DNA of 64,000 nt from Cichorium intybus (taxonomy: Eukaryota > Streptophyta > Magnoliopsida > Asterales > Asteraceae): contig CM042011.1 in assembly GCA_023525715.1 (NCBI GenBank), positions 3,868,066 to 3,932,065 of the forward strand. The letters run 5' to 3'. Shown one piece after another: positions 35,062-45,801 of the stretch (the first letter of the stretch is position 1; each line of letters begins with the position of its first letter). A program made the translations under genes and the position numbers. The notes under the pieces are model-generated. The model had not been told where the DNA came from, did no database searches, and was given only the letters and a program-made list of their open reading frames with translations.

Positions 35062-36423
35062 TCTATCTACTATAATAAAGCAAGCATTTACATGCCACAT
35101 GTCATTTTTTAAGCCTTCTGAATCTTATTTTCCCGCCCAAAAAAATCTGAAACGTGTTCTTCTGTATACGTGTATACACGTTTATGAGTTGTCGTTCAAT
35201 ATTGATTATATGACTCCTAAATTTACGCCAAAAATTATTGTTGATAACCTCTTCATCTCCTTTAATTTCGCCCTCAATTTCTCATTTCCTTTTAAAAATC
35301 AAATTATCCAACCAGTTTATCGATTCATTGTTTCAACTCCATCTCTTTTGCTCTCTGTTCCCATGACCTCGACGCTACATCCGCCGATACTACTGTGAGT
35401 GTACATCCTTCTCTGTAGATCATCAATTCCATGGTTTTACTACATAGTTTCTCCCATGATCTCCATATTTGGTGTTTTCATTTTGATATTCCAGTAAATC
35501 TTGTGGAAATCGTTTACAGAACGCCATCATCCATGGTTTGATTGAAGAGGAGAAGATAGATGCTGCTTCTTTGCTAATCAGGTTAGAACCCTCATTTGTT
35601 TTTATCTACGCAATGCCATATTATGGTTTGGTTATTATGACTATAGCGTGTATTAAGTTATTTTGTTTATGTTTGTTATTTATCATAACCCAACAATTTT
35701 GGTTGTTATAGTTTTCTTTTTGTTTGTGTATGCATTTGTCATTGTGCAGAACAACTGTTCGATAAAATGCCTACATGAAACCTCAGTAATTTGTCTCCTT
35801 GCTGAGATTTTAAGTTTAAGTTTTCAATGGTTAAGTAAGTTCTAATATTTTTATTTGGGTCGATGAGATAGAAGATTTACTGTTTTTTATTAATGCAACA
35901 AGCGAGAAACTAACATAAATTGATTGTACAAACAACATTGAATTTATGAATTAGTTGCACGCTACCATAGGTAAAACTGTAAAAGCCAAAACTAATCTCT
36001 AGCGTCATTATTCATTTGCAAATTGATAAGTTACTTTAATTAATCTATGTGTGTATTTGTGTATCTATATGTGACTGTTTATATTTGTGTTTGTGTTTGT
36101 GTATCTGTATGTTTATTTACATGTGATAGTGTGTGTCTAAATTTTCATACGTCAAGCAGAAAAAAGAAGTTAGTTTGACTAAATGGAAAAAAACGGTGGC
36201 ATTGTGAAAGCATAGTCATGTGATTGATAAATTATAGATTCTAGCATGCAATCAAGAAAAAACTGTATGCCTCAATTACCGACTTTGAAGAGCTTCCGCA
36301 AAATACTGCAAGAATATCTTGTTAGTGTATTGGGTTTGGGCTTGGCCCAATGTCTTTTAGGGTTTAGGTTTGTGTATTTATATTCGTATGTATTTGTGTA
36401 ATGAGGACAAGATGAGTATTCCA

Positions 36424-36689
36424 TTTTATGAGAGCATCGACGGCTTGGGTGGCGGTGGAGGTAGAAATCGCCATTGAAGAACAGCGGGGGAGAAGGGTTT
36501 TAGGAGGAGAGCGGCGAAGAAGAGAGGGAAAGCTGAAAATAAGAGAGTGGATTGGGATAGAAAGAACCAAGAGGAAGGTACCTCCGACGACGCTTAGGAA
36601 TGTCGCCGGAGGTGGTGGCGGCGGCGGCACTGGTTGTGGTCAGAAGAAGAGATGAGAGAAGAATAAGTGTCGGCTAGGTTAAGAGCATG
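36424..36689 (-). other. GC-rich internal segment of the TRIM-like element
   Basis: The 266-bp segment between truncated LTR copy 1 and the PBS is GC-rich and, on the minus strand, partly open (proline-rich start MPPPPPPP, later MAISTSTATQ). It runs into the LTR, so the frame is not a normal gene. It could be a leader, a captured exon or both. Confidence 0.5.
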
Positions 36690-36701
36690 GCTCTGGTACC
36701 A
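36690..36701 (-). other. PBS of the TRIM-like element
   Basis: The minus strand reads TGGTACCAGAGC, 11 of 12 matches to the iMet-tRNA PBS TGGTATCAGAGC, directly after the CCAACA end of LTR copy 2. This proves that copy 2 acts as a 5' LTR read on the minus strand. Confidence 0.85.
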
Positions 36702-36930
36702 TGTTGGAGTATGGAATACTCATCTTGTCCTCATTACACAAATACATACGAATATAAATACACAAACCTAAACCCTAAAAGACATTGGGCCAAGCCCAAA
36801 CCCAATACACTAACAATGTTAGTGTATTGGGTTTGGGCTTGGCCCAATGTCTTTTAGGGTTTAGGTTTGTGTATTTATATTCGTATGTATTTGTGTAATG
36901 AGGACAAGATGAGTATTCCATACTCCAACA
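36702..36930. repeat. Near-perfect palindrome of two head-to-head LTRs
   Basis: LTR copies 2 and 3 are exact reverse complements separated by a single A at 36816, giving 114-bp arms. Such a palindrome could extrude a cruciform and is usually unstable. Confidence 0.92.
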
Positions 36931-36935
36931 TATCT

Positions 36936-37632
36936 AATCTGATTACATGTTCATTTTTATATTTAAATTTCATTTTGAAATGATAAATGACAATTTAATG
37001 TTGCAACTGTAATGTCGAACTGATCAGGGGAATAACAATTATGATGATGGGGTCAAATAGAATTATGATCCAAACTCCGTGAGTTCAATACCAATTCTTT
37101 TTCCATTTTAATGTACTTTATATTCGATTGCATCTCTTGTGCTTCATGTCAAGGATCTCAAGTTTCTTCTGATACTTTTATTGTAACTACAATTTGGTTC
37201 CCCTATAATTCTTTGTGGATCAAAACTGTATTGTGACAGATCTTGAAATCGTGAAGGTCTAACGTAATTCTATTCCAAGTTCATTTCTTTGTCTAATAAT
37301 CATATCTCTAATTTTCATGCACTCCATTCTTTCATTTTAATTGTTTATTCGTTGAAGTCGATTGTTTACTAATGGGTAATTTCGAAGTATGATAAAAAAC
37401 TGTTGAAGTCAATTGGACTCATCGGATACGTGGAAGTCTTTTTATTAGTTTAATCATGCCTCCTATTGCAAGTATGCACTTTTTTTTTTGCAAATAAACA
37501 GAGTTCAATTTAATTCTTTTTATTTCAATCCAATACAAAAAGTTTCGAAGAACAAATCTAGAACAAGAACATTGGTCTCATATGTCTTTCATTTTAACTA
37601 GACGAGGGAAATATGTAAGTTGTTTTGTGTTT

Positions 37633-37635
<3 letters not shown>
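36936..37635. other. Helitron interior, no gene
   Basis: The sequence is intron-like and T-rich. No exon is recognisable. Confidence 0.35.

Positions 37636-37719
<84 letters not shown>
37636..37719. repeat. (AT)n microsatellite bordering Helitron
   Basis: About 42 AT units ending exactly at the Helitron 3' end (CTAG on the minus strand at 37723-37720). Confidence 0.97.
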
Positions 37720-37720
<1 letters not shown>

Positions 37721-38730
37721 TAGTTGTAAGACCCGTGTATTACACGGGATGATATAAAAATAAAGAATATAAATTATGAATATGTAAGTGATAATGTTCA
37801 TAAAAAACAACATTTCCATAAGAAAATAATTGAAAGTAGTAAACTTTATGTGAGGTAGAGAAAAAAAATGAGAGTACAATGTTATAATTCGGCAAAATAT
37901 TCAATGTTGCAGCGACACAATAAAATAGTGCCACTATATACTTTTAGTCGCAGCGCTTTTGGTGGCATTTTCTTGGTATTTAGTGGCATCTTTTCTGTAT
38001 CATTAATTGTCATTTTGTTTGTAGTGATAACACGGATGTGTAAACTCCAACTTGTTTGAAAAAATATAATATTACAAAGAGCATGCAACTTATATGCAAA
38101 AGTTTTCTTTTGGTAAGTAGTTTCTTTTAGAGTTTAGGTTTAGGTTTTAAGATTTACAATTTAGGGATTTTATCTAAGGTTCATAGCAATGAATCGTTAA
38201 TGGTTTCCTTTCAGCAAATAGTTTCATGCTGGCTAATAGTTTGGTTTCTATGACTAATATTTTTTTCAAAAACATGTCATATTTCATACAAAATTGAATG
38301 TATCTGCAGATCATTTTTATCTTAGTTGGTTGGCGAATTAAAAAAATTATATATTAAGAAAACCATTGTATTTGAAATATATAACGTTATTAATGAATGT
38401 TTTTTTACAAAGTTCGATGCTATTTCTTTCATTGACATTAACTTAGATTGGTTAATCCTATTTTAAAATAACTAAAAAACTTGAAAGCCTTATTTACTCT
38501 TTCTCAAATCAATCAATTTTTTCTCCCACACTTAATTGATTATTCATAATATGCCATTATAGTCATTAATTATCCACATTTAATTCAGGAGTTACATGAT
38601 AATTAAGGAGTTTAGAGTAACTGACAAACAAATTTTTATTTTGAGAAAATAATAAATTCTATAAAAATGACATGTGTACAAGAGGGCTTAGAAGATGACA
38701 TGTGGCACTTTGAGTTACTTATTTATTAGG

Positions 38731-38731
<1 letters not shown>
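37720..38731 (-). mobile_element. Helitron inserted in an (AT)n tract
   Basis: On the minus strand the element starts TCCTAATAAATAAGTAACTC at 38731 and ends with the hairpin CCCGTGTAATACACGGG, then TCTTACAACTAG at 37720, followed by T. Its first 60 bp are closely similar to the start of the Helitron at 55904 (both contain CCTAATAAATAAGTAACT and a CATGTCATCTTCTAAGCC-type phrase). It is 1,012 bp, non-coding and lies between (AT)n tracts on both sides. Confidence 0.78.

Positions 38732-38733
<2 letters not shown>

Positions 38734-38802
<69 letters not shown>
38734..38802. repeat. (AT)n microsatellite bordering Helitron
   Basis: About 34 AT units directly outside the 5' end of the minus-strand Helitron. 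Confidence 0.97.
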
Positions 38803-38807
<5 letters not shown>

Positions 38808-38907
38808 AAAGTTTCCTTAGGTTTCTATCGTAAATTTAGGTTGAAAGCTGGAAACATCATTGTAGTTTCGTTGATATGTTTATTATAATATTATACTACC
38901 AGCAAGT

Positions 38908-39089
38908 TGTTAGAGTGAATGTTTGAAATATTTTCTTCTCATTAATTAAACAGATTACATGAAGAAAGAATATATACATCGAAGAAAAGAAACAGACAAT
39001 GTGAAAGAAGGACGAAAATACCCTTATGGTTAACCAACTAATTTAACAAACACAACTAACTTCTAACAAACTTTAACTAACAGGTAACA
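38908..39089 (-). repeat. 3' LTR of the copia element
   Basis: Direct repeat of 43426-43607 with TG...CA ends. I saw no difference between the two copies. Confidence 0.96.
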
Positions 39090-39100
39090 CCCCCCCTCAA
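39090..39100 (-). other. Polypurine tract
   Basis: The minus strand reads TTGAGGGGGGG immediately before the 3' LTR. The pol stop codon overlaps it. Confidence 0.8.
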
Positions 39101-42021
39101 TCTGGAGGGTATGATAAGAGACCCAGATTGAGTTTAGCTCGTTGATGTTGAGATCCAGATAGCTTTTTGGTAAAAATGTCAGCTAGTTGTGAAGTAGTTG
39201 GCACATGATGAAGAGTGATCAAGCCAGACTGTAACTTTTCTCGAACGAAATGGCAATCTACTTCAATATGTTTGGTTCGTTCATGGAAAACCGGATTCTT
39301 AGCAATATAGATAGCTGCCATATTGTCGCATTTCAATGGAATGGGAGTTATATGGGAAACACCAAGTTCTGTTAACAGTCGACTAAGCCAAGCAAGCTCA
39401 GCACATACACGTCGCATAGACCTGTATTCAGCTTCGGCAGAAGACAAAGAGATGGTCGTTTGTTTCTTTGATTTCCAGGATATTGGGTTATCACCAAAAA
39501 GAATAAAGAAGCCGCTTACGGATCGTCGAGTAATTGGGCAAGCTGCCCAATCAGAATCACAAAAGGCTTGAACTTTAAAGGAATCGTTTTTATTAAAGAA
39601 TAGACCTTGAGTGGATGTACCATGTATGTAACGAAGAACATGAATAGCAGCATCATAGTGTTCTTGACAAGGACTTTGGTTGAATTGGCTTAGATGTTGG
39701 ACTGCATATGCCAAATCAGGACGGGTATGAAGAAGAAAATTGAGCTTTCCAACGAGCTGTCGATAGGGAGTAGAATCAGGTAAAGGAGTGGACATATTGG
39801 GGAGTAATGTTGGTTTTGTAGGTAAAGGCATTGATACTGATGTAGTTGATTCCATGGAATATAATGCAAGCAATTCTTTAACAAATTTTGTTTGATGTAT
39901 CACCATTCCATGGGGTAGTCGTTGAAACTCTAACCCCAAGAAGTAATTGAGAAAGCCCAAGTCTTTAATTCGGAACTGAGTATCAAGATAAAGCTTTAAT
40001 GCTACTATTTCATTAGAATCATTTCCAGTTACTAGAATATCGTCGACATACACAGCAACAATGATAATTGAATTGGTGGTTTTCTTTAAAAAAAGAGAAT
40101 GATCATTCAATGAATGAGTATAACCTCTTGCTTGTAGAGATGTAGAAAGACGGGCATACCACTGCCTAGATGCTTGCTTTAGACCGTATAAAGACTTTTT
40201 CAGCTTGCACACTAAGGATGGAGATGAAACATGAAAACCAGGTGGTGGTTTCATGTAAACTTCTTCATGTAACTCGCCGTGTAGAAAGGCGTTGTTTACA
40301 TCAAATTGATGAATATCCCACCCTCGTTTAAGAGCTAAAGCAACAATGCAGCGAATTGTATTAAATTTGACGACTGGTGAAAAGGTTTCATGAAAATCAA
40401 TGCCATGTTGTTGTGTAAAACCTTTGGCGACTAATCTAGCTTTGAACCTTTCTACTGTGCCATCAGCTTTGAGTTTAACCTTGAAGACCCATCGACAAGA
40501 GATGGGCTTTTTTCCTTTTGGCAGTTTAACCACAACCCATGTATCATTTTCTGCTAAAGCCTTTAGTTCTTTATCCATGGCATCTTCCCATTCAGGATGA
40601 CCTTTTGCTTGAGTGTAAAAAGCAGGTTCGACAATTTGGGTAATAGAATTGAATGCATGACATGTAATGGAAGAAGAGAAATGAGTAGAGGATGAAGGTA
40701 AAACACAATAATTTGTAATTGTATGATGACATGAATGTAAAGGGGAATCTGAAGTGATATTAGCACATACGTAATCTTGCAAGTGAACAGGTAAGTGATG
40801 CTGTCTAGAAGATCTACGTAATGGTACTGTATGAGGAATGGGATTATTTGGAACTGGGGAATTGTGAACAACAGGAGGTGTTATGTATTGTAAGGAATCA
40901 TTTTCAACAGAATTTGTGGGTATGAAGGATTTTGTTGGTGAAACAGTTCGAGTGTTCATCTGTTTTAGAGGGTAAATGTCTTCAAAAAATTTTACATCTC
41001 GTGAAGTATGAATAAGTTGAGTCTCTAACTCAAGAACTTTGTAAGCTTTCTTGCCATAAGGATATCCAAGGAAAATGCACGTTTTTGATCTAGGCATGAA
41101 TTTATCACGATTTACATGAGAAGTATTTATGTAGCATAAACAACCAAAACTTTGAAGATATGTCAAATCTGGGCTCTTTTTGTGTAAAACTTCAAATGGA
41201 GATTTGTGTGAAAGAATTTTGGAAGACATCCGATTGATCAAATGAACAGCAATTTTAATACATTCTCCCCAGAAAGTAACACCTAATCCGGATTGAAAAA
41301 ACATAGCTCGAGCAGTTTCAAGGATATGTCTATGTTTCCTCTCTACTAGGCCATTTTGCTGTGGCGTATATGCAGTAGAAGTTTGATGTATTATCCCCAT
41401 TTGTTCAAAGTATTGTTTAGCCTCATTGCTAGAACCAAGCTCATAAGCGTTATCAGTTCTTATCACTTTGATTGTAGTAGAAAATTGGTTACGAATAAGA
41501 GCAATAAAGGCTTTTATAAGAGTGAAGGCATAGCTTTTGTGTTTTAATAAGTGGATCCAGGTATGACGACTAAAATCGTCAACTATGGTAATGAAATATC
41601 GAAATCCATCGTAAGTATTATGTTTGTATGGTCCCCATATATCAACGTGAATTAAATCAAAAGCATTCTGAGAATTAGAAATACTTTTGGGAAAAGGAAG
41701 TCGGGATTGTCTAGCCTTGAAACAAACCTCACAAGGTTCAATTGAGGAAGATGATACACTGTTACGTAGAATAGAAAGAGTCTTAAGTTTGGATAATGGA
41801 AGATGACCAAGGCGTTGGTGCCATAACATGATATTAGAATCAGAATGTTTTACAACATTATTGAAATTGGAATACAAAGTTTGAACAGAAAAACTATAAG
41901 AAAGAGAAGAAGAAGGATTTCTTTGATCAAAAACATAAAGGTCGTTGATCCGTTTGCCAAAGAGACCAAGTGCAAGTTTAGACTTCGACAAAGGGTCCTG
42001 CACGAGGCAACTAGAATTAGT
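39097..42021 (-). CDS. Copia pol: integrase, reverse transcriptase, RNase H
   Basis: The open frame encodes about 970 residues and lacks an initiation codon of its own. The first in-frame ATG (codon ending 42003 on the plus map) lies within conserved pol sequence, so translation presumably depended on the gag frame. Numbering from it: HHCC integrase finger H62, H67, C91, C94; integrase catalytic residues D121, D184 and E221; copia-type reverse transcriptase with the active site YVDDILVTGND; RNase H with CDSDWA and SLSSAEAEYRS; C-terminal ADIFTKKL. The RTDNAYE segment has alanine where glycine is usual. The domains are intact. The frame is offset from gag by one base at 42022-42026, so the polyprotein is interrupted. 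Confidence 0.93.
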   Translation of the reverse strand, partial: TNSSCLVQDPLSKSKLALGLFGKRINDLYVFDQRNPSSSLSYSFSVQTLYSNFNNVVKHSDSNIMLWHQRLGHLPLSKLKTLSILRNSVSSSSIEPCEVCFKARQSRLPFPKSISNSQNAFDLIHVDIWGPYKHNTYDGFRYFITIVDDFSRHTWIHLLKHKSYAFTLIKAFIALIRNQFSTTIKVIRTDNAYELGSSNEAKQYFEQMGIIHQTSTAYTPQQNGLVERKHRHILETARAMFFQSGLGVTFWGECIKIAVHLINRMSSKILSHKSPFEVLHKKSPDLTYLQSFGCLCYINTSHVNRDKFMPRSKTCIFLGYPYGKKAYKVLELETQLIHTSRDVKFFEDIYPLKQMNTRTVSPTKSFIPTNSVENDSLQYITPPVVHNSPVPNNPIPHTVPLRRSSRQHHLPVHLQDYVCANITSDSPLHSCHHTITNYCVLPSSSTHFSSSITCHAFNSITQIVEPAFYTQAKGHPEWEDAMDKELKALAENDTWVVVKLPKGKKPISCRWVFKVKLKADGTVERFKARLVAKGFTQQHGIDFHETFSPVVKFNTIRCIVALALKRGWDIHQFDVNNAFLHGELHEEVYMKPPPGFHVSSPSLVCKLKKSLYGLKQASRQWYARLSTSLQARGYTHSLNDHSLFLKKTTNSIIIVAVYVDDILVTGNDSNEIVALKLYLDTQFRIKDLGFLNYFLGLEFQRLPHGMVIHQTKFVKELLALYSMESTTSVSMPLPTKPTLLPNMSTPLPDSTPYRQLVGKLNFLLHTRPDLAYAVQHLSQFNQSPCQEHYDAAIHVLRYIHGTSTQGLFFNKNDSFKVQAFCDSDWAACPITRRSVSGFFILFGDNPISWKSKKQTTISLSSAEAEYRSMRRVCAELAWLSRLLTELGVSHITPIPLKCDNMAAIYIAKNPVFHERTKHIEVDCHFVREKLQSGLITLHHVPTTSQLADIFTKKLSGSQHQRAKLNLGLLSYPPD

Positions 42022-43357
42022 AAAAATGACAAGTATGTAATTGTGAGGTAAACTTAGTGATAGAAACTAAGTTGTATTTGAAACAAGGCATATAGAAAAC
42101 GCCATGTAGAATGATATTATCATGGAGGCAGACATCACCGATATGAGTAACAGAAGAGGTATGACCATCAGGAAGTCCAATGAGGACTGGCTGTGGAAGT
42201 TTTGTCATGAAAAGGAAAAAAGATTCATTAGAACACATGTGATCTGTAGCACCTGTGTCGATGATCCATGAATGATGTAACTGTAAATGATCCTTGGATT
42301 TGTAAACGTTTGAAGCAAAATGAGCAAACGAAAATTTACCTTCGTCATCCATGGCGCCTTCGGTAATTGAAGAATTGACCTGAGTCGAAGCAGTGGATTG
42401 AGAAACAGTTGTGGTATTGAGCAACTGTAGAAGGTGTTCATATTGAGTGGGAGAGATAGTAGGAGCAGATACGACATTTTGAACAGTGGATTTAGGATCA
42501 TCTTTACGAGTTTTGGTAAATTTGAAGTTGGCAGGAAATCCGATTAATCGGTAACATTGAGCTTTAGTGTGACCACTCTTTTTGCAATGATTGCAGATTA
42601 GCGACTTCTTTGATGAATTTGTAGAAGAATTAGCAGAGACATGCATTGCAATTGCATCAGAATTGATGGAAGGAGAAGTAGAAATACCACGTTGTCGTTC
42701 TTCCTGGATAATCATAGAATAGGTGGTTGAAATCGATGGTAGAGGCTTCATCATCAGTATTTGTCCTCGGAGAATTTTGTAAGAGTCATCTAATCCCATT
42801 AGAAGTTGGATCAGACGTTGTTCTTCAAGGAATTTTGTAATTGCAGTAGCAGACGGACAAGAACAAGGAGGAAACCCTTGAACTAACCTCAATTCGTCCC
42901 AAATTTTACTTATATTTGTGAAATATGTGGAGAAATCATCCGAACCTTGAGTAATAGAATAGAGTTGTTGTTGAATTTGATACAAAAGAGCTCCATCGGG
43001 TTGATCATATCGATGAGTGAGTTCTGTCCAGATTTCATGAGCAGATTGAAGAAACAAAAGACTATCCGCAATGTTTTTGCTAACTGAATTCAACAACCAG
43101 CTAATTACCATTGAATTGGCACGAAACCAAGAAGAATAAGACGGATCAGTGGTTAAAGGTTTCAGAATAGTGCCATCAACGAATCCAAACTTGTTTTTGG
43201 CTGCGAGGGAGATAATCATGGACCTCTTCCATGAGTTGAATCCGATTCCAGTAAATGGAGTTGAAACGAGAATTGAATTAGGATTATCAGAAGAAGAAAT
43301 GAAGTAAGGACTGGATTGATTGATAGAGGAATCAGGCAGATCTGTTGAAGTCGCCAT
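42017..43357 (-). CDS. Copia gag and start of protease
   Basis: A 446-residue frame starting MATSTDLPDSS. Residues 30-75 (PFTGIGFNSWKRSM...FVDGT) match the copia gag N-terminal domain, followed by a UBN2-like capsid region (about 95-225). The CCHC knuckle is C255, C258, H263, C268. The aspartic protease begins at WIIDTGATDHM with D367-T368-G369. The frame stops after about 75 residues of protease because of an extra base in a homopolymer at 42022-42026 (five A on the plus strand). Pol continues in the next frame. Confidence 0.93.
   Translation of the reverse strand: MATSTDLPDSSINQSSPYFISSSDNPNSILVSTPFTGIGFNSWKRSMIISLAAKNKFGFVDGTILKPLTTDPSYSSWFRANSMVISWLLNSVSKNIADSLLFLQSAHEIWTELTHRYDQPDGALLYQIQQQLYSITQGSDDFSTYFTNISKIWDELRLVQGFPPCSCPSATAITKFLEEQRLIQLLMGLDDSYKILRGQILMMKPLPSISTTYSMIIQEERQRGISTSPSINSDAIAMHVSANSSTNSSKKSLICNHCKKSGHTKAQCYRLIGFPANFKFTKTRKDDPKSTVQNVVSAPTISPTQYEHLLQLLNTTTVSQSTASTQVNSSITEGAMDDEGKFSFAHFASNVYKSKDHLQLHHSWIIDTGATDHMCSNESFFLFMTKLPQPVLIGLPDGHTSSVTHIGDVCLHDNIILHGVFYMPCFKYNLVSITKFTSQLHTCHFY
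42022..42026 (-). other. Frameshift site between gag-protease and pol
   Basis: In the copia family gag and pol form one frame. Here the two conserved halves are joined by an offset of one base at a run of five T (minus strand). It may be a real mutation or a homopolymer error in the assembly. Confidence 0.75.
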
Positions 43358-43412
43358 TAACGTGAAGAAGAAACGAATAAGATGAAGATGATGAACGAAT
43401 CAGGAGAAAACC

Positions 43413-43425
43413 GAATCTGATACCA
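43413..43425 (-). other. PBS of the copia element
   Basis: The minus strand reads TGGTATCAGATT directly after the 5' LTR. It matches the iMet-tRNA PBS over its first ten bases. Confidence 0.82.
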
Positions 43426-43607
43426 TGTTAGAGTGAATGTTTGAAATATTTTCTTCTCATTAATTAAACAGATTACATGAAGAAAGAATATATACATCGA
43501 AGAAAAGAAACAGACAATGTGAAAGAAGGACGAAAATACCCTTATGGTTAACCAACTAATTTAACAAACACAACTAACTTCTAACAAACTTTAACTAACA
43601 GGTAACA
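43426..43607 (-). repeat. 5' LTR of the copia element
   Basis: Identical by eye to 38908-39089. It carries TSD caagt on its outer side. Confidence 0.96.
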
Positions 43608-43612
43608 CAAGT

Positions 43613-44839
43613 GTATAAAAAGATGGTATAATTGACCAATAAATGAAAGTTTGATAAAATTTCTTGCATTCAGCCTGTAAAAAAATTTAGTGCTTTATTT
43701 AGCAATAGTCTTTTTGATCATACACTTTTTTTTTTTTTATCATTTTCTGACTTTAGAGATTGATAAACTATTTTCTGGACACACACGAATTGTCGCCTTT
43801 TGTATTTGACTTGGGAAATCAAAGACACCATACACATTTGTGGGAATAATGTGATTCATTGCCATGCAGGGAGCGACTGCATCATGATGGGGAACAGTTG
43901 ATGCCTCCTTCTCAACCACTTGATAAAACCAAAATAAGAGTATTATTCTTTCATTATGTATTATATTATGAATCAGTTTAATGCAATTGCCTTTGTGTGC
44001 CGGCTTTCTATTAATTACTCATCTGGTATGTTGTTTATTTAAATTTCGATATTGATTATTTATTTCATCGTTACACCCAAATAAGTAGGTTCACTTGATA
44101 TCGACATAACTAAATTTGTATTCAATGCCCAAGTGACAGTTTGCTTGGGGATGAAAAGATGGGACAGTATTGCGGGAGTTTTTTACTTAGGTAATTTGGT
44201 AGGACTTTTAAGAAGCTTTAACAATTGAGTATTTAAAAGATGGGAAATAAAATTTTAGTTAATTTATTTTTGTGACAGATGATACTTGTGGAAATACGGG
44301 ACTGCAATAAGTTCAATAGACTGTTGGTACTACAAATATAACATCTCATTTTAAATTTTGGCTTAAAAGAGTTCAACTAGGAAATTATTATAAGTTGTAT
44401 AATAGTTATGGTTTTTGTTTCTAGAATTTACCGAGTTCAATTTTTTTACTTGAATCGGTATTTGACCAAGATGAAAATGTTGATGAATATCATTTCGTAT
44501 CAAGATTTAGATTATTTATCAAATGTTCTTCTCAAAAAGGCTTAATAAAATAATATAATTACAAATTTTCATATTGTAAAATTATCTTTCATTAATTATG
44601 AAACTGTTCATATTACTATAAGATTCATAAGTTTCTATCGATTTGTTTTAAAGTATTTTTTTTGTGGTGAGTACTTTTAATCTGATGTCGTAGCAAAAGG
44701 CAAGCTTGTGGTACCAAGTGGAGTGTTGAGTCCAAAGATTTTAAAGTATTTTGGATGTAATAATAACGGGATATTAAAAAGAACTCTTTAATTCATACGG
44801 TGGAAGCTAATGGTGACCCGGCCAAGCTCGCCAACGAAA
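43613..44839. other. Helitron interior, no gene
   Basis: AT-rich sequence with no recognisable coding piece. An exon-like phrase with an AG border near 43869 (gggagcgactgcatcatgat) is too short to assign. Confidence 0.35.
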
Positions 44840-44960
44840 CGACGCGGCTTGGTCAGCTGGTTAAAGGTGTCGTTTTCTTCCTATATGGTTAAGGGTTTGA
44901 TCCCTATTAGAGGAAAAATGTGTATTATTAGGTATATTAATTTAGCTGTTTCAAAAAAAA
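44840..44960 (+). mobile_element. Probable tRNA-derived SINE remnant
   Basis: A box A-like sequence TGGTCAGCTGG (44850-44860) and a box B-like sequence GGTTTGATCCC (44894-44904) are spaced as in tRNA genes, but the region between them does not fold as a tRNA and lacks a paired acceptor stem. This is the head of a plant SINE. The 3' end and TSD are unclear. Confidence 0.5.
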
Positions 44961-45800
44961 TTCATAAGTTGATACTCATGACAAGATTTCTCATAGTTTT
45001 TTATATTTCTTAAACTTTTATGGGGTTTTTAGTTTGTAATTGTTTATTAATTATAGTTGTATTTGTTAGGTTCCATAAGAAAAAAAATGTTTGCCTACTT
45101 TTCAATGATCGAGTAAGGTAAAGTCGTTGACTCATTTTGAGGCTTGAATCCACGGACCCACAAACAAATATGATGCAAGCCGGCTAACTAACGAACCAAG
45201 TTCTTCTTTGTAAAATGAAGGATTAAATTACAAGTATTATCAGAATTTACAAAGCATTCAATTTTTATGGCATTCATAAACCACAAACTCCAAACATTAA
45301 ACTTTAGACTTTAAATTCTAAATAAACTTAAATCTAAAAAAACTAATCGTTAAAAGAACATTATTCTTTAATATGATACAATTTGCTTTCGATACATTGA
45401 ATAGGTGAAGAGCTTTCTCATAAATCATATACACGATAGATTGCACACCTGGAAGTTTTTAAAGTCTCCATTTCATCAAATATCAAGTAAAAGAAAGAAA
45501 AAACTAAAAAGAGTTTGAAGAATATTCAAGAGATATAACCATTATATTATCAATCATGTAATTAAAAAACGGAACCATTATTTTATAATCAATGCAACAA
45601 TCTCTTTTAAGGAAATAATCACTAAAAAAAACCATTGGCAAACATTTGAAAGGAATAATGACAAAATAAATGGAGCAAGTTCTTATCACAACCTACTTTA
45701 ACAAAGTTGGTTGCTATTATACATTTGAATTTTTTTTTTTGTTTATTCTTTTATAACAAGTCACTTATTATATATTAGTTTTGCTATATAAAGTAATCAA
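44961..45800. other. AT-rich sequence, no gene
   Basis: Only short frames are present. The region leads into the Helitron 3' hairpin at 45802. Confidence 0.4.
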
Positions 45801-45801
45801 T

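Larger units (their letters stand above)
36320..36930 (+). mobile_element. Rearranged TRIM-like LTR retroelement, TSD tatct
   Basis: A 611-bp insertion flanked by the 5-bp direct repeat tatct (36315-36319; 36931-36935). It contains three copies of a 114-bp LTR that begins TGTTAGTGTATTGG and ends TACTCCAACA. Copy 1 (36320-36423, plus) lacks its last 10 bp. Copy 2 (36702-36815) is inverted and complete. Copy 3 (36817-36930, plus) is complete. A PBS on the minus strand (36690-36701) abuts the end of copy 2. No gag or pol is present. All copies look identical by eye, so the event is young. The structure is not a normal LTR-internal-LTR element. Confidence 0.85.
38908..43607 (-). mobile_element. 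Young Ty1/copia retrotransposon, 182-bp LTRs, TSD caagt
   Basis: LTRs at 38908-39089 and 43426-43607 are each 182 bp, start TGTTAG, end GGTAACA and appear identical. The 5-bp TSD caagt flanks the element (38903-38907; 43608-43612). Read on the minus strand, the order is 5' LTR, PBS, gag, protease, integrase, reverse transcriptase, RNase H, purine tract, 3' LTR, the copia order. Total length is 4.7 kb. Short LTRs and the gag type suggest an Ale/Retrofit-like lineage, which is a guess. The coding region is complete apart from one frameshift. Confidence 0.97.

Noticed and set aside
35018..35398. 126-codon frame
   Set aside because: It spans the candidate Helitron 5' end at 35062, so it is unlikely to be a host gene. 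No domain is seen.
36364..36655. Frames MPPPPPPP... (minus) and MRASTAWV... (plus)
   Set aside because: Both run through the LTR or internal part of the TRIM-like element. Listed as element interior, not as genes.
40563..40871. Minor frames within the copia element
   Set aside because: Shadows of pol and gag in other frames.
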